From Chlorobium sp. (GTDB lineage: Bacteria > Bacteroidota > Chlorobiia > Chlorobiales > Chlorobiaceae): DNA of 8,699 nucleotides. Made by a program: the position numbers and the translations under genes. Below, piece after piece: positions 1-6,214 of this stretch. The stretch spans positions 1 to 8,699 of the forward strand of contig JAPHUN010000166.1 of assembly GCA_026193435.1 (NCBI GenBank), written 5' to 3'. The stretch's first letter is position 1. Every line of letters begins with the position of its first letter. A model generated the notes under the pieces. That model did no database searches, had not been told where the DNA came from, and saw nothing but the letters and a program-made list of their open reading frames with translations.

Positions 1-543
1 ATCGGCGATTTCCTGATTGGAGTAGCCGTCGTACTTGCTGAGAAGAAAGGCTGTTTTCTGATTGTCAGGCAGTGAACCGAGCGCGTCTTGAAGAATTTCT
101 GCTCTTTCATTTCCTGAGAGTACTTCCTCAGGTGTTGCTGTAGATGAAGGAAGCGCAAGCTCTTCAGTCGGATCATGCAGACCGATTACCCGTTTCAGAG
201 ACGAAAACCTTTTTTTTCTTTTTTTCTTTCGGAGATGGTCAAGCGATTTGGTGACGGCAATCCTGTAGAGCCAGGTTGATAGCTTTGATTCCTGCCGGAA
301 GTTCTCAAGCGAGCGATAGGCTTCAATAAACACTTCCTGAGTGATATCTTCAGCGTCTTCCCTGTTCAGCACGAAACGGTAACAGGTATTGAGCACCATA
401 TCCTGGTGCTCGGCCACGATGGTGCTGAAATCATCTTCCTGTATTGAATGCCCGTTTCGCTTCAATCTCTGTTTATTTACCTGCTGTAAGGAAATAGTAC
501 TGCTCTCACATGTCCGAAGCATGAGTATACCGGAAAGCATCAT
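1..543 (-). CDS. ECF-type RNA polymerase sigma factor (sigma-70 family), 3' end beyond the window
   Basis: Translating the minus strand leftward gives an open frame of 181 codons that runs off the left edge. Region 2 is clear: a helix with [17 protein letters not shown], then [18 protein letters not shown], the core-binding DAED/QEVF signature, followed by the promoter-melting part with [19 protein letters not shown] basic, low-complexity linker (RKKKRKKR) and an acidic linker lead into region 4, where [24 protein letters not shown] is the helix-turn-helix that reads the -35 element. The last few residues of region 4 lie outside. Such factors direct RNA polymerase to a small regulon and are usually held by an anti-sigma factor, often encoded just downstream, which would be off the window. 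The start is uncertain: ATG at 543, 540 or 522, or a TTG near 465, all without a good ribosome site. In-frame stop codons lie just upstream of 543. Family is certain; the regulon is unknown. Confidence 0.9.
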   Translation of the reverse strand, partial: MMLSGILMLRTCESSTISLQQVNKQRLKRNGHSIQEDDFSTIVAEHQDMVLNTCYRFVLNREDAEDITQEVFIEAYRSLENFRQESKLSTWLYRIAVTKSLDHLRKKKRKKRFSSLKRVIGLHDPTEELALPSSTATPEEVLSGNERAEILQDALGSLPDNQKTAFLLSKYDGYSNQEIAD

Positions 544-676
544 ACGGTTATTTCAGAAAATCCAGGCTCAACGCGATATTCGTACTATCATCTTTTGCCT
601 TTTCGCATAAAGCTATCGGCACATTAGACGATTTTTTCCCGGATTTCTTGCGACGCAGCCTGGTTTGCCGGCAGGT

Positions 677-1435
677 TTATGATTCTGTATGCAACGCCAC
701 TTTAAGCATGATGGGCCATTCTGCCTTTTTGATCTCCTCCGGATTTTTCCACTGCATGCGTAGTTCGGGCAGAATGGTGTTCAGCGGATTGTTGCCCTGT
801 GTTTTCCGGCAGACGTTGAGTGCAGACCAGGTTTCAAGATAACCGATAACCTGATGGAACGACCACGCTGTCGTTATGCTGAAGGAGGGATGAGATATTT
901 CAGGGAAAGGGAAGAGGAGTGTCCTGTATCCGGACTGGATGTGTCTGATCTCCTTTTCCCAGAATTTTTCGAGTGTCACGCTATAGAACTGATGGATGAT
1001 CCGGTCGATTTCAGGCTCGATTATCGGCAGATGATAGGCCCATGCGGCAAAAACGCCGTTGTTTTTCAGAACTCGGCGTACTTCACGGTAGAAAGATTCC
1101 GTGTCAAACCAGTGAATGGCCTGAGCGACAGTGACCAGATCGACCGACCGGTCCGGCAGAGATGTTTTTTCTGCCGGAGACACGCTATAGAATATGTTGG
1201 GTTTCCGTATGGCATGTGCTATCTGCCGGGAACTCGCGTCAGTTGCATAGACCTGACTGAAGCTTTCAGCCAGTGAACTTGCTGACTGACCGTTTCCTGT
1301 GGCGCAATCCCAGGCGGCATTTCGTTCGGTCACGAGCGAAACAAGATAGCTGAAGAGTGTTTCAGGGTAGTGAGGCCGGTAGAGAGAGTACTGTGCAGCC
1401 TGATGGGAAAACCGGTCTTTGAAGGCTTTCGTCAT
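677..1435 (-). CDS. Class I SAM-dependent methyltransferase (Methyltransf_11 / trans-aconitate methyltransferase-like)
   Basis: A 252-residue protein with a Rossmann methyltransferase fold in its first half. Motif I, which binds S-adenosylmethionine, is DCATGNGQS at 43-51. The acidic residue at the end of strand 2 is D66 in YATDAS. The post-motif region is SVDLVTVAQAIHWFD (97-111), followed by a helix and VRRVLKNNGVFAAW. The N-terminal RFSHQAAQYSLYRPHYP resembles the opening of the family that includes yeast trans-aconitate methyltransferase, and the C-terminal half probably forms the substrate cap. The methyl acceptor cannot be read from the sequence; a small carboxylate or other metabolite is possible. 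It starts 6 bases after the stop of the thiol oxidoreductase gene and is presumably cotranscribed with it. No Shine-Dalgarno sequence is evident before the ATG, consistent with translation following on from the upstream gene. Length is normal and there is no sign of damage. Confidence 0.85.
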   Translation of the reverse strand: MTKAFKDRFSHQAAQYSLYRPHYPETLFSYLVSLVTERNAAWDCATGNGQSASSLAESFSQVYATDASSRQIAHAIRKPNIFYSVSPAEKTSLPDRSVDLVTVAQAIHWFDTESFYREVRRVLKNNGVFAAWAYHLPIIEPEIDRIIHQFYSVTLEKFWEKEIRHIQSGYRTLLFPFPEISHPSFSITTAWSFHQVIGYLETWSALNVCRKTQGNNPLNTILPELRMQWKNPEEIKKAEWPIMLKVALHTES

Positions 1436-1441
1436 GGCGCG

Positions 1442-1888
1442 TTACTGTTGAACGATGCTGTCCGGTGACGGCAGTTGTTCAAGAAATCTTGATTTGATTT
1501 CCGGAGTCGGTATCATGCAGCTTTCTTTTTTGCCGAACCACGCATACCTGTTTCCGGCAATGAAGTCATAGATCTGATCGCGTGCCGGTTGCGGAATAAG
1601 TGAAAAAAGCTGCAGGGAGTTCCATGGAATGTCGAGTTCCGATGCGATTTCAAGCGCGGCTGTGCTGCGCGTATACGCACGGTTATGTTTAACCAGAACA
1701 ACAGTGTCCAGCGTGCCGGTATTGATCCGGTAGTGTTCCAACAGTTTGCTGCCGAGAGGTGACTGCGCGGGGGTAAAGGTGAATTTGCCGTGGATGTCTC
1801 TCTGGTAGATAAAGTTGACGGAAAATTCGCACAAATTGCAGACACCGTCAAAAATGACAATTCTTTCAGGTAGTGTATCGAGTTTCAT
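1442..1888 (-). CDS. DCC-family thiol-disulfide oxidoreductase (DUF393, YuxK-like)
   Basis: A 148-residue cytoplasmic protein with the family hallmark near its N-terminus: [11 protein letters not shown] (10-20), i.e. D14-x2-C17-x2-C20, a thioredoxin-like CxxC pair preceded by the conserved Asp. Other typical family blocks follow: FTPAQSPLG (38-46), [11 protein letters not shown] (75-85), and the C-terminal [17 protein letters not shown] (114-130) with a third conserved Cys at 124. Members are thought to act as thiol-disulfide oxidoreductases, but physiological partners are generally unknown. There is no signal peptide, so an envelope role is unlikely. It starts 17 bases after the stop of the phosphohexomutase gene and ends 6 bases before the methyltransferase start, so the three genes look like one leftward operon. 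No clear ribosome site precedes the ATG. Full length for the family. Confidence 0.88.
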   Translation of the reverse strand: MKLDTLPERIVIFDGVCNLCEFSVNFIYQRDIHGKFTFTPAQSPLGSKLLEHYRINTGTLDTVVLVKHNRAYTRSTAALEIASELDIPWNSLQLFSLIPQPARDQIYDFIAGNRYAWFGKKESCMIPTPEIKSRFLEQLPSPDSIVQQ

Positions 1889-1905
1889 AAGTACGTGGAT
1901 TGCGT

Positions 1906-3288
1906 TTAGCCAAGCGCCATTGCGTAGTCAAGTACCTGCTCAACTTTTTCAGGTGTATCCGCCTCGCAATAAAGCCTCAGTAAAGGTTCCGTGCCGGATG
2001 GGCGTATCAACAACCATCCTCCTTCAAAATGATACTTGTAACCGTCCAGAGCGTTGAATCCTGTCACACGGTAGGTCGCGATTCTACGCAGATCTCCAGT
2101 GGAGGCCTTTGTGATCAGAGAATGTTTTTTTTCTTCATCTAGAGGCAGATCAACCCTGTTGTAATAAAATCTGCCATATTCGTCAAAGAGTTCCTGAACA
2201 AGGCCGGACAGCGTTTTTTTCTTCTTTGCCATGATTTCCAGTATCAGGAGCCCGATATAGATGCCGTCCCTTTCAGGAAGATATGAGGTGATACCTATCC
2301 CTCCGGACTCTTCTCCGCCGATGAGTATGTCTCTTGTTGTCATGAGTTTGCTGACGTGTTTGAAACCTACCGGAAGCAGATGAAGCGTAAGGTTGTGTTT
2401 TCGGCATATTTTGTCAATGACATCGGTCAGGGCGAATGTTTTGGCAATTTCTCCGGTTTTCCGCTTGTCTTCAACCAGATACTTGAGTACAATGGCGAAT
2501 ATCTTGTGTGAGTCGATATAGTCCGCGTTTTCATCAAGCATGCAGATCCGGTCGGCATCGCCGTCGTTTATGATGCCTGCTGCCGGTTTTGTTTTTTTGC
2601 AGAAGGTCATAAAGTTCCTGATATATCGGGGTATCGGTTCGGGATTAATGCCGTCAAAACCGGGATTGAGCCTGCAATGGTAACAGTCTACCTGTGTCGT
2701 GCCGAGGATTGTATCTATAATATGCTGCCCGGACCCGAACATGGCGTTGTGGGCGACATGCAGGTGCGTGTTTCTTATGGCATCGAGATCGATAGCTGAC
2801 AGCAGGTTCTGCAGGTAATAGCCTTTGATATCTGCCGTTTCAATCAGGCTTTCATCAGGCTCAATAGTCGTGCCGGGGTCTATTCCTGCCAGGTTTTTTT
2901 CGATAATGGAGATGGATTCCGGAAGTGCCGACCCTCCATACGAGGCCTTGATTTTAAAGCCGTTATAGCGTGGAGGATTGTGAGACGCGGTGATAACGAT
3001 GCCGCCTGCAAGTTGTTTATCCCGGCTGAAGAGCGATACGGCCGGTGTGGGTGCAAAACTGTCTGAAAGAAACACGCGAAGACCTCGTGAAGAAAGAATT
3101 TCTGCGGTGTAGCGGGCAAATTCCTGAGACATGAAGCGCGTATCGTATCCTACGCAGACACCGTTTGAGGCTTCAGGAAGGTCAAGAAAATAGTCTGCAG
3201 TAGCAAGCGAGGCAAGTTTCAGATTGTCAAACGTATACTCTTCTGCAATGATTGCTCTCCATCCGTCAGTGCCGAATTTGACTTGCAT
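1906..3288 (-). CDS. Phosphoglucomutase/phosphomannomutase family protein (alpha-D-phosphohexomutase)
   Basis: A complete 460-residue phosphohexomutase, which interconverts sugar 1-phosphates and 6-phosphates and so feeds glycogen, nucleotide-sugar and polysaccharide synthesis. All four domain signatures are present. GTDGWRA (6-12) opens domain 1. The phosphoserine loop is [14 protein letters not shown] (100-113), with S102 the phosphate carrier. The Mg2+ loop is [13 protein letters not shown] (241-253). The sugar-specificity loop is GGEESGG (324-330). The phosphate-binding loop is [12 protein letters not shown] (429-440) in domain 4. GEESGG is shared by enzymes acting on glucose and mannose phosphates, so the exact substrate cannot be called; glucosamine mutase (GlmM) is less likely from these loops. 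It is the first gene of a leftward operon with the thiol oxidoreductase and methyltransferase, and diverges from lpxB across 119 bases. GGAG lies unusually close to the ATG (1-2 bases), so the ribosome site is weak. Confidence 0.93.
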   Translation of the reverse strand: MQVKFGTDGWRAIIAEEYTFDNLKLASLATADYFLDLPEASNGVCVGYDTRFMSQEFARYTAEILSSRGLRVFLSDSFAPTPAVSLFSRDKQLAGGIVITASHNPPRYNGFKIKASYGGSALPESISIIEKNLAGIDPGTTIEPDESLIETADIKGYYLQNLLSAIDLDAIRNTHLHVAHNAMFGSGQHIIDTILGTTQVDCYHCRLNPGFDGINPEPIPRYIRNFMTFCKKTKPAAGIINDGDADRICMLDENADYIDSHKIFAIVLKYLVEDKRKTGEIAKTFALTDVIDKICRKHNLTLHLLPVGFKHVSKLMTTRDILIGGEESGGIGITSYLPERDGIYIGLLILEIMAKKKKTLSGLVQELFDEYGRFYYNRVDLPLDEEKKHSLITKASTGDLRRIATYRVTGFNALDGYKYHFEGGWLLIRPSGTEPLLRLYCEADTPEKVEQVLDYAMALG

Positions 3289-3300
3289 TCTCCGGGTAAT

Positions 3301-3329
3301 TTGATATTATTGGATGAAGTTATTATAAA
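3301..3329 (+). promoter_or_regulatory. Predicted sigma-70-type promoter of lpxB
   Basis: TTGATA (3301-3306; five of six match the -35 consensus) and TATAAA (3324-3329; five of six match the -10 consensus) are separated by exactly 17 bases. Transcription would start near 3336, leaving a leader of about 70 bases before lpxB that contains the hairpin at 3349-3386. The spacing and both hexamers are good, but no experimental support can be seen. Confidence 0.5.
3322..3327 (-). promoter_or_regulatory. Predicted -10 element of the leftward phosphohexomutase operon
   Basis: On the minus strand the sequence reads TATAAT, an exact consensus -10, about 33 bases before the start codon at 3288. A matching -35 is poor: GTGCCC at 3351-3346 with an 18-base spacer shares only three positions with TTGACA. 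The element overlaps the -10 of the opposite lpxB promoter. Inference from sequence only. Confidence 0.35.
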
Positions 3330-3348
3330 ACATGTGATTACGCAGGGG

Positions 3349-3386
3349 CACCCGCCTTCAGTATCAAAGATACTGCATGCCGGGTG
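3349..3386. repeat. Two-part inverted repeat (hairpin) between the divergent genes
   Basis: The inner stem is a perfect 7-base inverted repeat, CAGTATC (3359-3365) and GATACTG (3369-3375), with an AAA loop. It is enclosed by a second perfect 6-base pair of arms, CACCCG (3349-3354) and CGGGTG (3381-3386), on nearly the same centre; C3355 can add a pair to G3379 with a one-base bulge. No T-run follows on either strand, so it is not a standard intrinsic terminator. In the lpxB leader it would end 21 bases before the start codon and just before the AAGG ribosome site (3398-3401), so it could stabilise the mRNA, affect translation, or be a protein site in DNA. Confidence 0.55.
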
Positions 3387-3407
3387 ATGTTCCAATTAAG
3401 GTAGCGT

Positions 3408-4559
3408 ATGCGGGAAAGGAAGCTTTTTGTGCTGGCGGGAGAGGTTTCCGGAGATCTCCATGCTTCGGAAGTCATTGAGGTTGTGCAGTCCAGATGTTCT
3501 GCACTCAGGGTTTTCGGTGCCGGTGGTCGAAAACTCAGAGATCTCGGGGCTGATCTTCTCTATGATGTCGATGACCTGAGTGTCATGGGCTTCGTTGAGG
3601 TTGCCGGGAAGGGCTTTTTTTTGCGGAAAGTTATTCGTGATCTGAAGCGCGCTATTGCCGCCCGAAAACCTGATGCGGCTCTGCTTGTTGACTATCCTGG
3701 AATGAACCTGGTTCTGGCCAGGTATCTTCATCAGCTTGACATCCCTGTTATCTATTATATTTCCCCCAAGGTCTGGGCATGGAAGGAAAGCCGTGTCGCT
3801 AAAATCAAGGCGTATGTCGATCGCCTGATGGTGATTTTTGATTTTGAGGTGGATTTTTACAAGATGCATGGTGTAGAGGCGGAATTTGCCGGTAATCCGG
3901 TAGTCGAAGAGATCAGCCGGCTTGAGTTTCGCTCGAAAAGCGATTTTCTCAGTGATCATCGTATCGAAGAAAATCGGAAAATTATAGGGCTGCTTCCCGG
4001 AAGCAGAAAACAGGAGATAGCTCTTGTGTTTCCCGAGATGCTTCGGGCGGCGGGAATGCTTCAGCAACAATATGATGCTGTATTTCTTCTGGGCAGGGCG
4101 CCGCATGTCAATCACCGCTTGTATGATTCCATTGCCGGAAGAGCAGGCGTTGAGCTTGTGGATTGTTCGGCATATGAGGCGATGCATTACAGCGATCTGG
4201 TACTGGTGACTTCCGGAACGGCAACGCTTGAAGCCCTTTGTTTCGGGGTACCGATGATCGTTCTTTATAAAACAGGCTGGCTGAACTACGCTATAGGAAA
4301 GCGGCTTGTCCGGCTGCACAGTTTTTCGCTTGCCAATCTTGTTGCTAAAGGTCTTGATGAGAAATCTCAGGTGGTTACCGAACTGCTCCAGTCCGCGGTC
4401 AATGCCGACAGAATATATGAGGAGTCCACAGTCCTGCTTGATGTCCGGGACGTTTCTGAAGGGATGCGTCAGAATCTGCTTTGTGCAAAGGAGAAACTCG
4501 GTACGGTACGACCTTCGGAAACGGTAGCTTCCGCAGTCTGCAGTTACCTGAACGGGTGA
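3408..4559 (+). CDS. lpxB: Lipid-A-disaccharide synthase LpxB
   Basis: A 383-residue glycosyltransferase (family GT19), the usual length. It joins UDP-2,3-diacylglucosamine to 2,3-diacylglucosamine 1-phosphate (lipid X) to make the lipid A disaccharide at the cytoplasmic face of the inner membrane. Recognised blocks in order are AGEVSGDLHA (10-19), SVMGFVEV (58-65), LLVDYPGMN (92-100), YISPKVWAWKESR (117-129), the IFDFEVDFY stretch (143-151), GNPV (162-165), LLPGSRKQEI (195-204) of the nucleotide-binding half, VTSGTATLEA (267-276) and PMIVLYKTGWL (282-292). The ATG is preceded by AAGG six bases upstream, and a good promoter lies about 80 bases upstream. The gene is separate from the usual lpxA/lpxD/fabZ cluster, at least within this window. 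The following membrane-protein gene starts 59 bases after the stop and may be cotranscribed. Confidence 0.96.
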   Translation: MRERKLFVLAGEVSGDLHASEVIEVVQSRCSALRVFGAGGRKLRDLGADLLYDVDDLSVMGFVEVAGKGFFLRKVIRDLKRAIAARKPDAALLVDYPGMNLVLARYLHQLDIPVIYYISPKVWAWKESRVAKIKAYVDRLMVIFDFEVDFYKMHGVEAEFAGNPVVEEISRLEFRSKSDFLSDHRIEENRKIIGLLPGSRKQEIALVFPEMLRAAGMLQQQYDAVFLLGRAPHVNHRLYDSIAGRAGVELVDCSAYEAMHYSDLVLVTSGTATLEALCFGVPMIVLYKTGWLNYAIGKRLVRLHSFSLANLVAKGLDEKSQVVTELLQSAVNADRIYEESTVLLDVRDVSEGMRQNLLCAKEKLGTVRPSETVASAVCSYLNG

Positions 4560-4618
4560 AGCCGGGTTGATGTATATGAGGTACCTATGACTTTTTTTCA
4601 CATAGCTCTTTATGAAAT

Positions 4619-4882
4619 ATGGAACAGTTTGTCACGCTTCTTGTTGAAAATCCACTCTATCTTGTCATAGCGGTTATTCTGTCGATTGCCGTGCTGTTGC
4701 TGTTTTTGAAAAAGCTTCTCAAGCTGATCGTCTTTGTGACGGCCCTTTTTATCCTCTATTTGGGCTACCTCTATGTTACAGGCGAGAATATCCCTGAAGT
4801 TGTCCATGGCGTGCAGCAGATAGTAGATTCATTGCTTGAAAAGGGTGTCGATTATGTTAAGGAATTGGGGGGAAGTGGCTAA
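4619..4882 (+). CDS. Small membrane protein of unknown function (87 residues)
   Basis: I do not recognise this protein. It has two hydrophobic segments, roughly residues 13-30 and 36-53, joined by a short basic turn (KKLLK, 31-35), which predicts a helical hairpin in the membrane with the lysine loop in the cytoplasm. Residues 58-83 form a likely amphipathic helix (IPEVVHGVQQIVDSLLEKGVD) ending in a flexible GGSG tail. An in-frame TGA at 4613 fixes the ATG at 4619 as the first possible ATG; the ribosome site is weak. It lies 59 bases after lpxB and 118 bases before modA, on the same strand as both. Nothing ties it to lipid A or molybdate except position. Sensible composition and clear membrane segments support a real gene. 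Confidence 0.72.
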   Translation: MEQFVTLLVENPLYLVIAVILSIAVLLLFLKKLLKLIVFVTALFILYLGYLYVTGENIPEVVHGVQQIVDSLLEKGVDYVKELGGSG

Positions 4883-4898
4883 ATTCCCGTTATTTTTT
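4870..4898 (+). terminator. Possible weak intrinsic terminator before the mod operon
   Basis: GGGAA (4870-4874) can pair with TTCCC (4884-4888) across a 9-base loop, followed closely by TTATTTTTT with six T (4893-4898). An alternative pairing, GGAATT (4861-4866) with AATTCC (4882-4887), is also possible. The stem is short and overlaps the stop codon of the small membrane gene, so this is a weak call. Confidence 0.3.
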
Positions 4899-4915
4899 AG
4901 GTATAATCCACATCT

Positions 4916-4923
4916 TGCGTTAT
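4916..4923 (+). promoter_or_regulatory. Solitary ModE-like half-site upstream of the operator
   Basis: TGCGTTAT here is repeated exactly at 4958-4965, where it forms the left arm of the predicted ModE operator. The two copies lie 42 bases apart, close to four helical turns, so they would face the same side of the DNA. No matching right arm follows this copy. It could be an auxiliary site or chance. Confidence 0.3.
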
Positions 4924-4959
4924 TTATTCAGGTATTTTCTTTGTTTTTTTGTGCCGATG

Positions 4960-4983
4960 CGTTATGTTGTTAGCGAAATAACG
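4960..4983. promoter_or_regulatory. Predicted ModE-type molybdate-responsive operator
   Basis: Arms CGTTAT (4960-4965) and ATAACG (4978-4983) are perfect inverted repeats separated by 12 bases, with some further pairing inside (T4967-A4976, G4969-C4974) and outside (A4957-T4986, T4958-A4985). As I remember the E. coli modA operator, it has the same arms and the same 24-base total length, and shares about three quarters of its positions with this site, including TTGT after the left arm. The site ends 17 bases before the modA start codon. A weak promoter (TTGTTT at 4941, TATGTT at 4963, 16-base spacer) would overlap it, as expected for repression by molybdate-bound ModE. The site is seen; the regulator is inferred. 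Confidence 0.72.
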
Positions 4984-5000
4984 AATTAACAGATCACGCA

Positions 5001-5816
5001 ATGAACAGGAATCGTCGAATATATCTCTTGCCGTTGTTGCTTGTCTTCCTGACAGTCAACGCCTGCGGCGGGGGGCCCGCAAAGCAATCGCAATCAGCCC
5101 AAAGGTCCGATGTGCTGCATATCGCGGCAGCGGCCAATCTCAGTTATGTTATTTCACTGCTCATCGATGCTTTCAGAGAGGAACATGGTGAGTATGCCGT
5201 AACGGATATCAGGGTTACAAAGGCGTCCAGCGGCAGCCTGACGGCCCAGATTCGCAACAGTGCGCCATTTGATGTTTTTCTTGCTGCCAATACGGGCTAT
5301 CCCGAAGCCCTCTCTGTCGATTCATTGACGTTCGGGCCTCCTGTTGTGTATGCTGAGGGAATTCCGGCGATGGTCTATCGACAGGAGATAGACGGGGAAA
5401 AGGGGGTTGCCTGCCTCCTGGACGCGTCGGTTGACAAAATCGCGCTCGCAAAGCCTGAACTTGCTCCATACGGTGAAGCCGCGGTCGAAATTCTGTCCCG
5501 TGCGGGGATTCTGAAGCAGGTTGAAAACAAATTTGTGTACGGCTCATCTATAACCCAGGCGTTTCAACATGCGATTACTGCAGCTGACGCAGGTTTTATT
5601 GCTGCTTCGCTGTTATACGGCGACTCTGGAAAGGAGATGGAAAAAGCAGGAATGCGGTCGATAGTCTTTGCGCCTGATGCATATAATCCGGCAGCACTGC
5701 GTCAGGCAATGGTGCTTCTGGATTCCTCCAATGAAGCGGCACAAGTGTTCTACAGCTTTATGCAGGGAGAACGGGCTCGTGAAATTTTGAGAAACAATGG
5801 CTACAGGGTTGAATGA
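5001..5816 (+). CDS. modA: Molybdate ABC transporter substrate-binding lipoprotein ModA
   Basis: A 271-residue periplasmic binding protein that captures molybdate (and usually tungstate) and hands it to ModB. The N-terminus has a basic region (MNRNRR), a hydrophobic core (LLPLLLVFL) and a lipobox, TVNAC with C22, so the mature protein is probably a membrane-anchored lipoprotein, unlike soluble E. coli ModA. Family blocks are HIAAAANLS (40-48), KASSGSLTAQI (74-84), PFDVFLAAN (89-97), the IALAKPELAPYGEAA stretch (147-161), YGSSITQAFQ (180-189) and DAGFIAASLL (196-205). The oxyanion ligands of this family sit in the N-L-S, S-S-G and APYG loops, all present. The ATG fits the signal peptide, although no strong ribosome site precedes it. 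A ModE-like operator lies 17 bases upstream. Its stop overlaps the next start (ATGA), implying coupled translation. Confidence 0.95.
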   Translation: MNRNRRIYLLPLLLVFLTVNACGGGPAKQSQSAQRSDVLHIAAAANLSYVISLLIDAFREEHGEYAVTDIRVTKASSGSLTAQIRNSAPFDVFLAANTGYPEALSVDSLTFGPPVVYAEGIPAMVYRQEIDGEKGVACLLDASVDKIALAKPELAPYGEAAVEILSRAGILKQVENKFVYGSSITQAFQHAITAADAGFIAASLLYGDSGKEMEKAGMRSIVFAPDAYNPAALRQAMVLLDSSNEAAQVFYSFMQGERAREILRNNGYRVE

Positions 5817-6214
5817 ACAGGATACGTGCTACGGTTACCGGAATAGATCGCAGAGAAAGCCTGCACCGGGTGATGCTCACCGGGGGAGATCATGAGTTCA
5901 CGCTGATAACGCTTGAACTGGGAGAGGAATATGGTATCGGCGCTCTGGTTGAAATACATTTCAAGTCGGCACATGTCTCCCTGGCGAAAAATATCTCAGG
6001 TCAGGTGAGCATTGCAAACCGGCTTGAAGCTACCATTGTCTCGCTGCGGGAGGGAGAGCTTCTGGCGGAGATTGTTCTCGAGAGTTCAGCCGGCAGATTT
6101 TTCGCCCTGCTTACCGCCGAAGCGGTCAACAGGATGCAGCTTGTTGCCGGTGACAGGGTGACAGCGCTCTTGAAAGCAAGTGATCTGTATCTTTCAAAAG
6201 CAGGTGAACTATGA
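5813..6214 (+). CDS. ModG-like double Mop/TOBE molybdate-binding protein
   Basis: A 133-residue protein with two tandem oxyanion-binding domains and nothing else. The second half is a fairly standard Mop domain: [13 protein letters not shown] (66-78), then an acidic-hydrophobic AEIVLES strand, [20 protein letters not shown] (97-116) and [11 protein letters not shown] (117-127). The first half (about 1-60) is more divergent and TOBE-like, opening with [11 protein letters not shown] and closing with the strand-turn [11 protein letters not shown]; it lacks the usual SARN opening. Length and layout match ModG of Azotobacter (two Mop domains, about 14 kDa), thought to bind several molybdate ions and buffer molybdenum in the cytoplasm. 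No helix-turn-helix is present, so it is not ModE. AGGG a few bases before the ATG gives a ribosome site. It overlaps modA and modB by 4 bases each (ATGA). An alternative role is a regulatory accessory of the transporter. Confidence 0.85.
   Translation: MNRIRATVTGIDRRESLHRVMLTGGDHEFTLITLELGEEYGIGALVEIHFKSAHVSLAKNISGQVSIANRLEATIVSLREGELLAEIVLESSAGRFFALLTAEAVNRMQLVAGDRVTALLKASDLYLSKAGEL

Noticed and set aside
544..676. Gap between the sigma factor and the methyltransferase, checked for a terminator, small gene or RNA
   Set aside because: Only the short palindrome TGCCGGCA (666-673) and a six-T stretch near 631 were seen. They do not form a terminator and there is no convincing promoter or small gene.
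854..1276. Open frame of 140 codons on the plus strand
   Set aside because: It is antisense to the methyltransferase gene, whose SAM-binding motifs support the other strand.
4580..4598. AGGTACCT palindrome followed by a run of seven T after lpxB, considered as a terminator
   Set aside because: The 8-base palindrome leaves no room for a loop, so no stable hairpin can form before the T-run.
3396..4601. Open frame of 401 codons on the minus strand, covering all of lpxB
   Set aside because: It mirrors lpxB, whose protein motifs are unmistakable. The antisense product has no recognisable domain and an odd composition rich in His, Arg and Lys, typical of a shadow frame.
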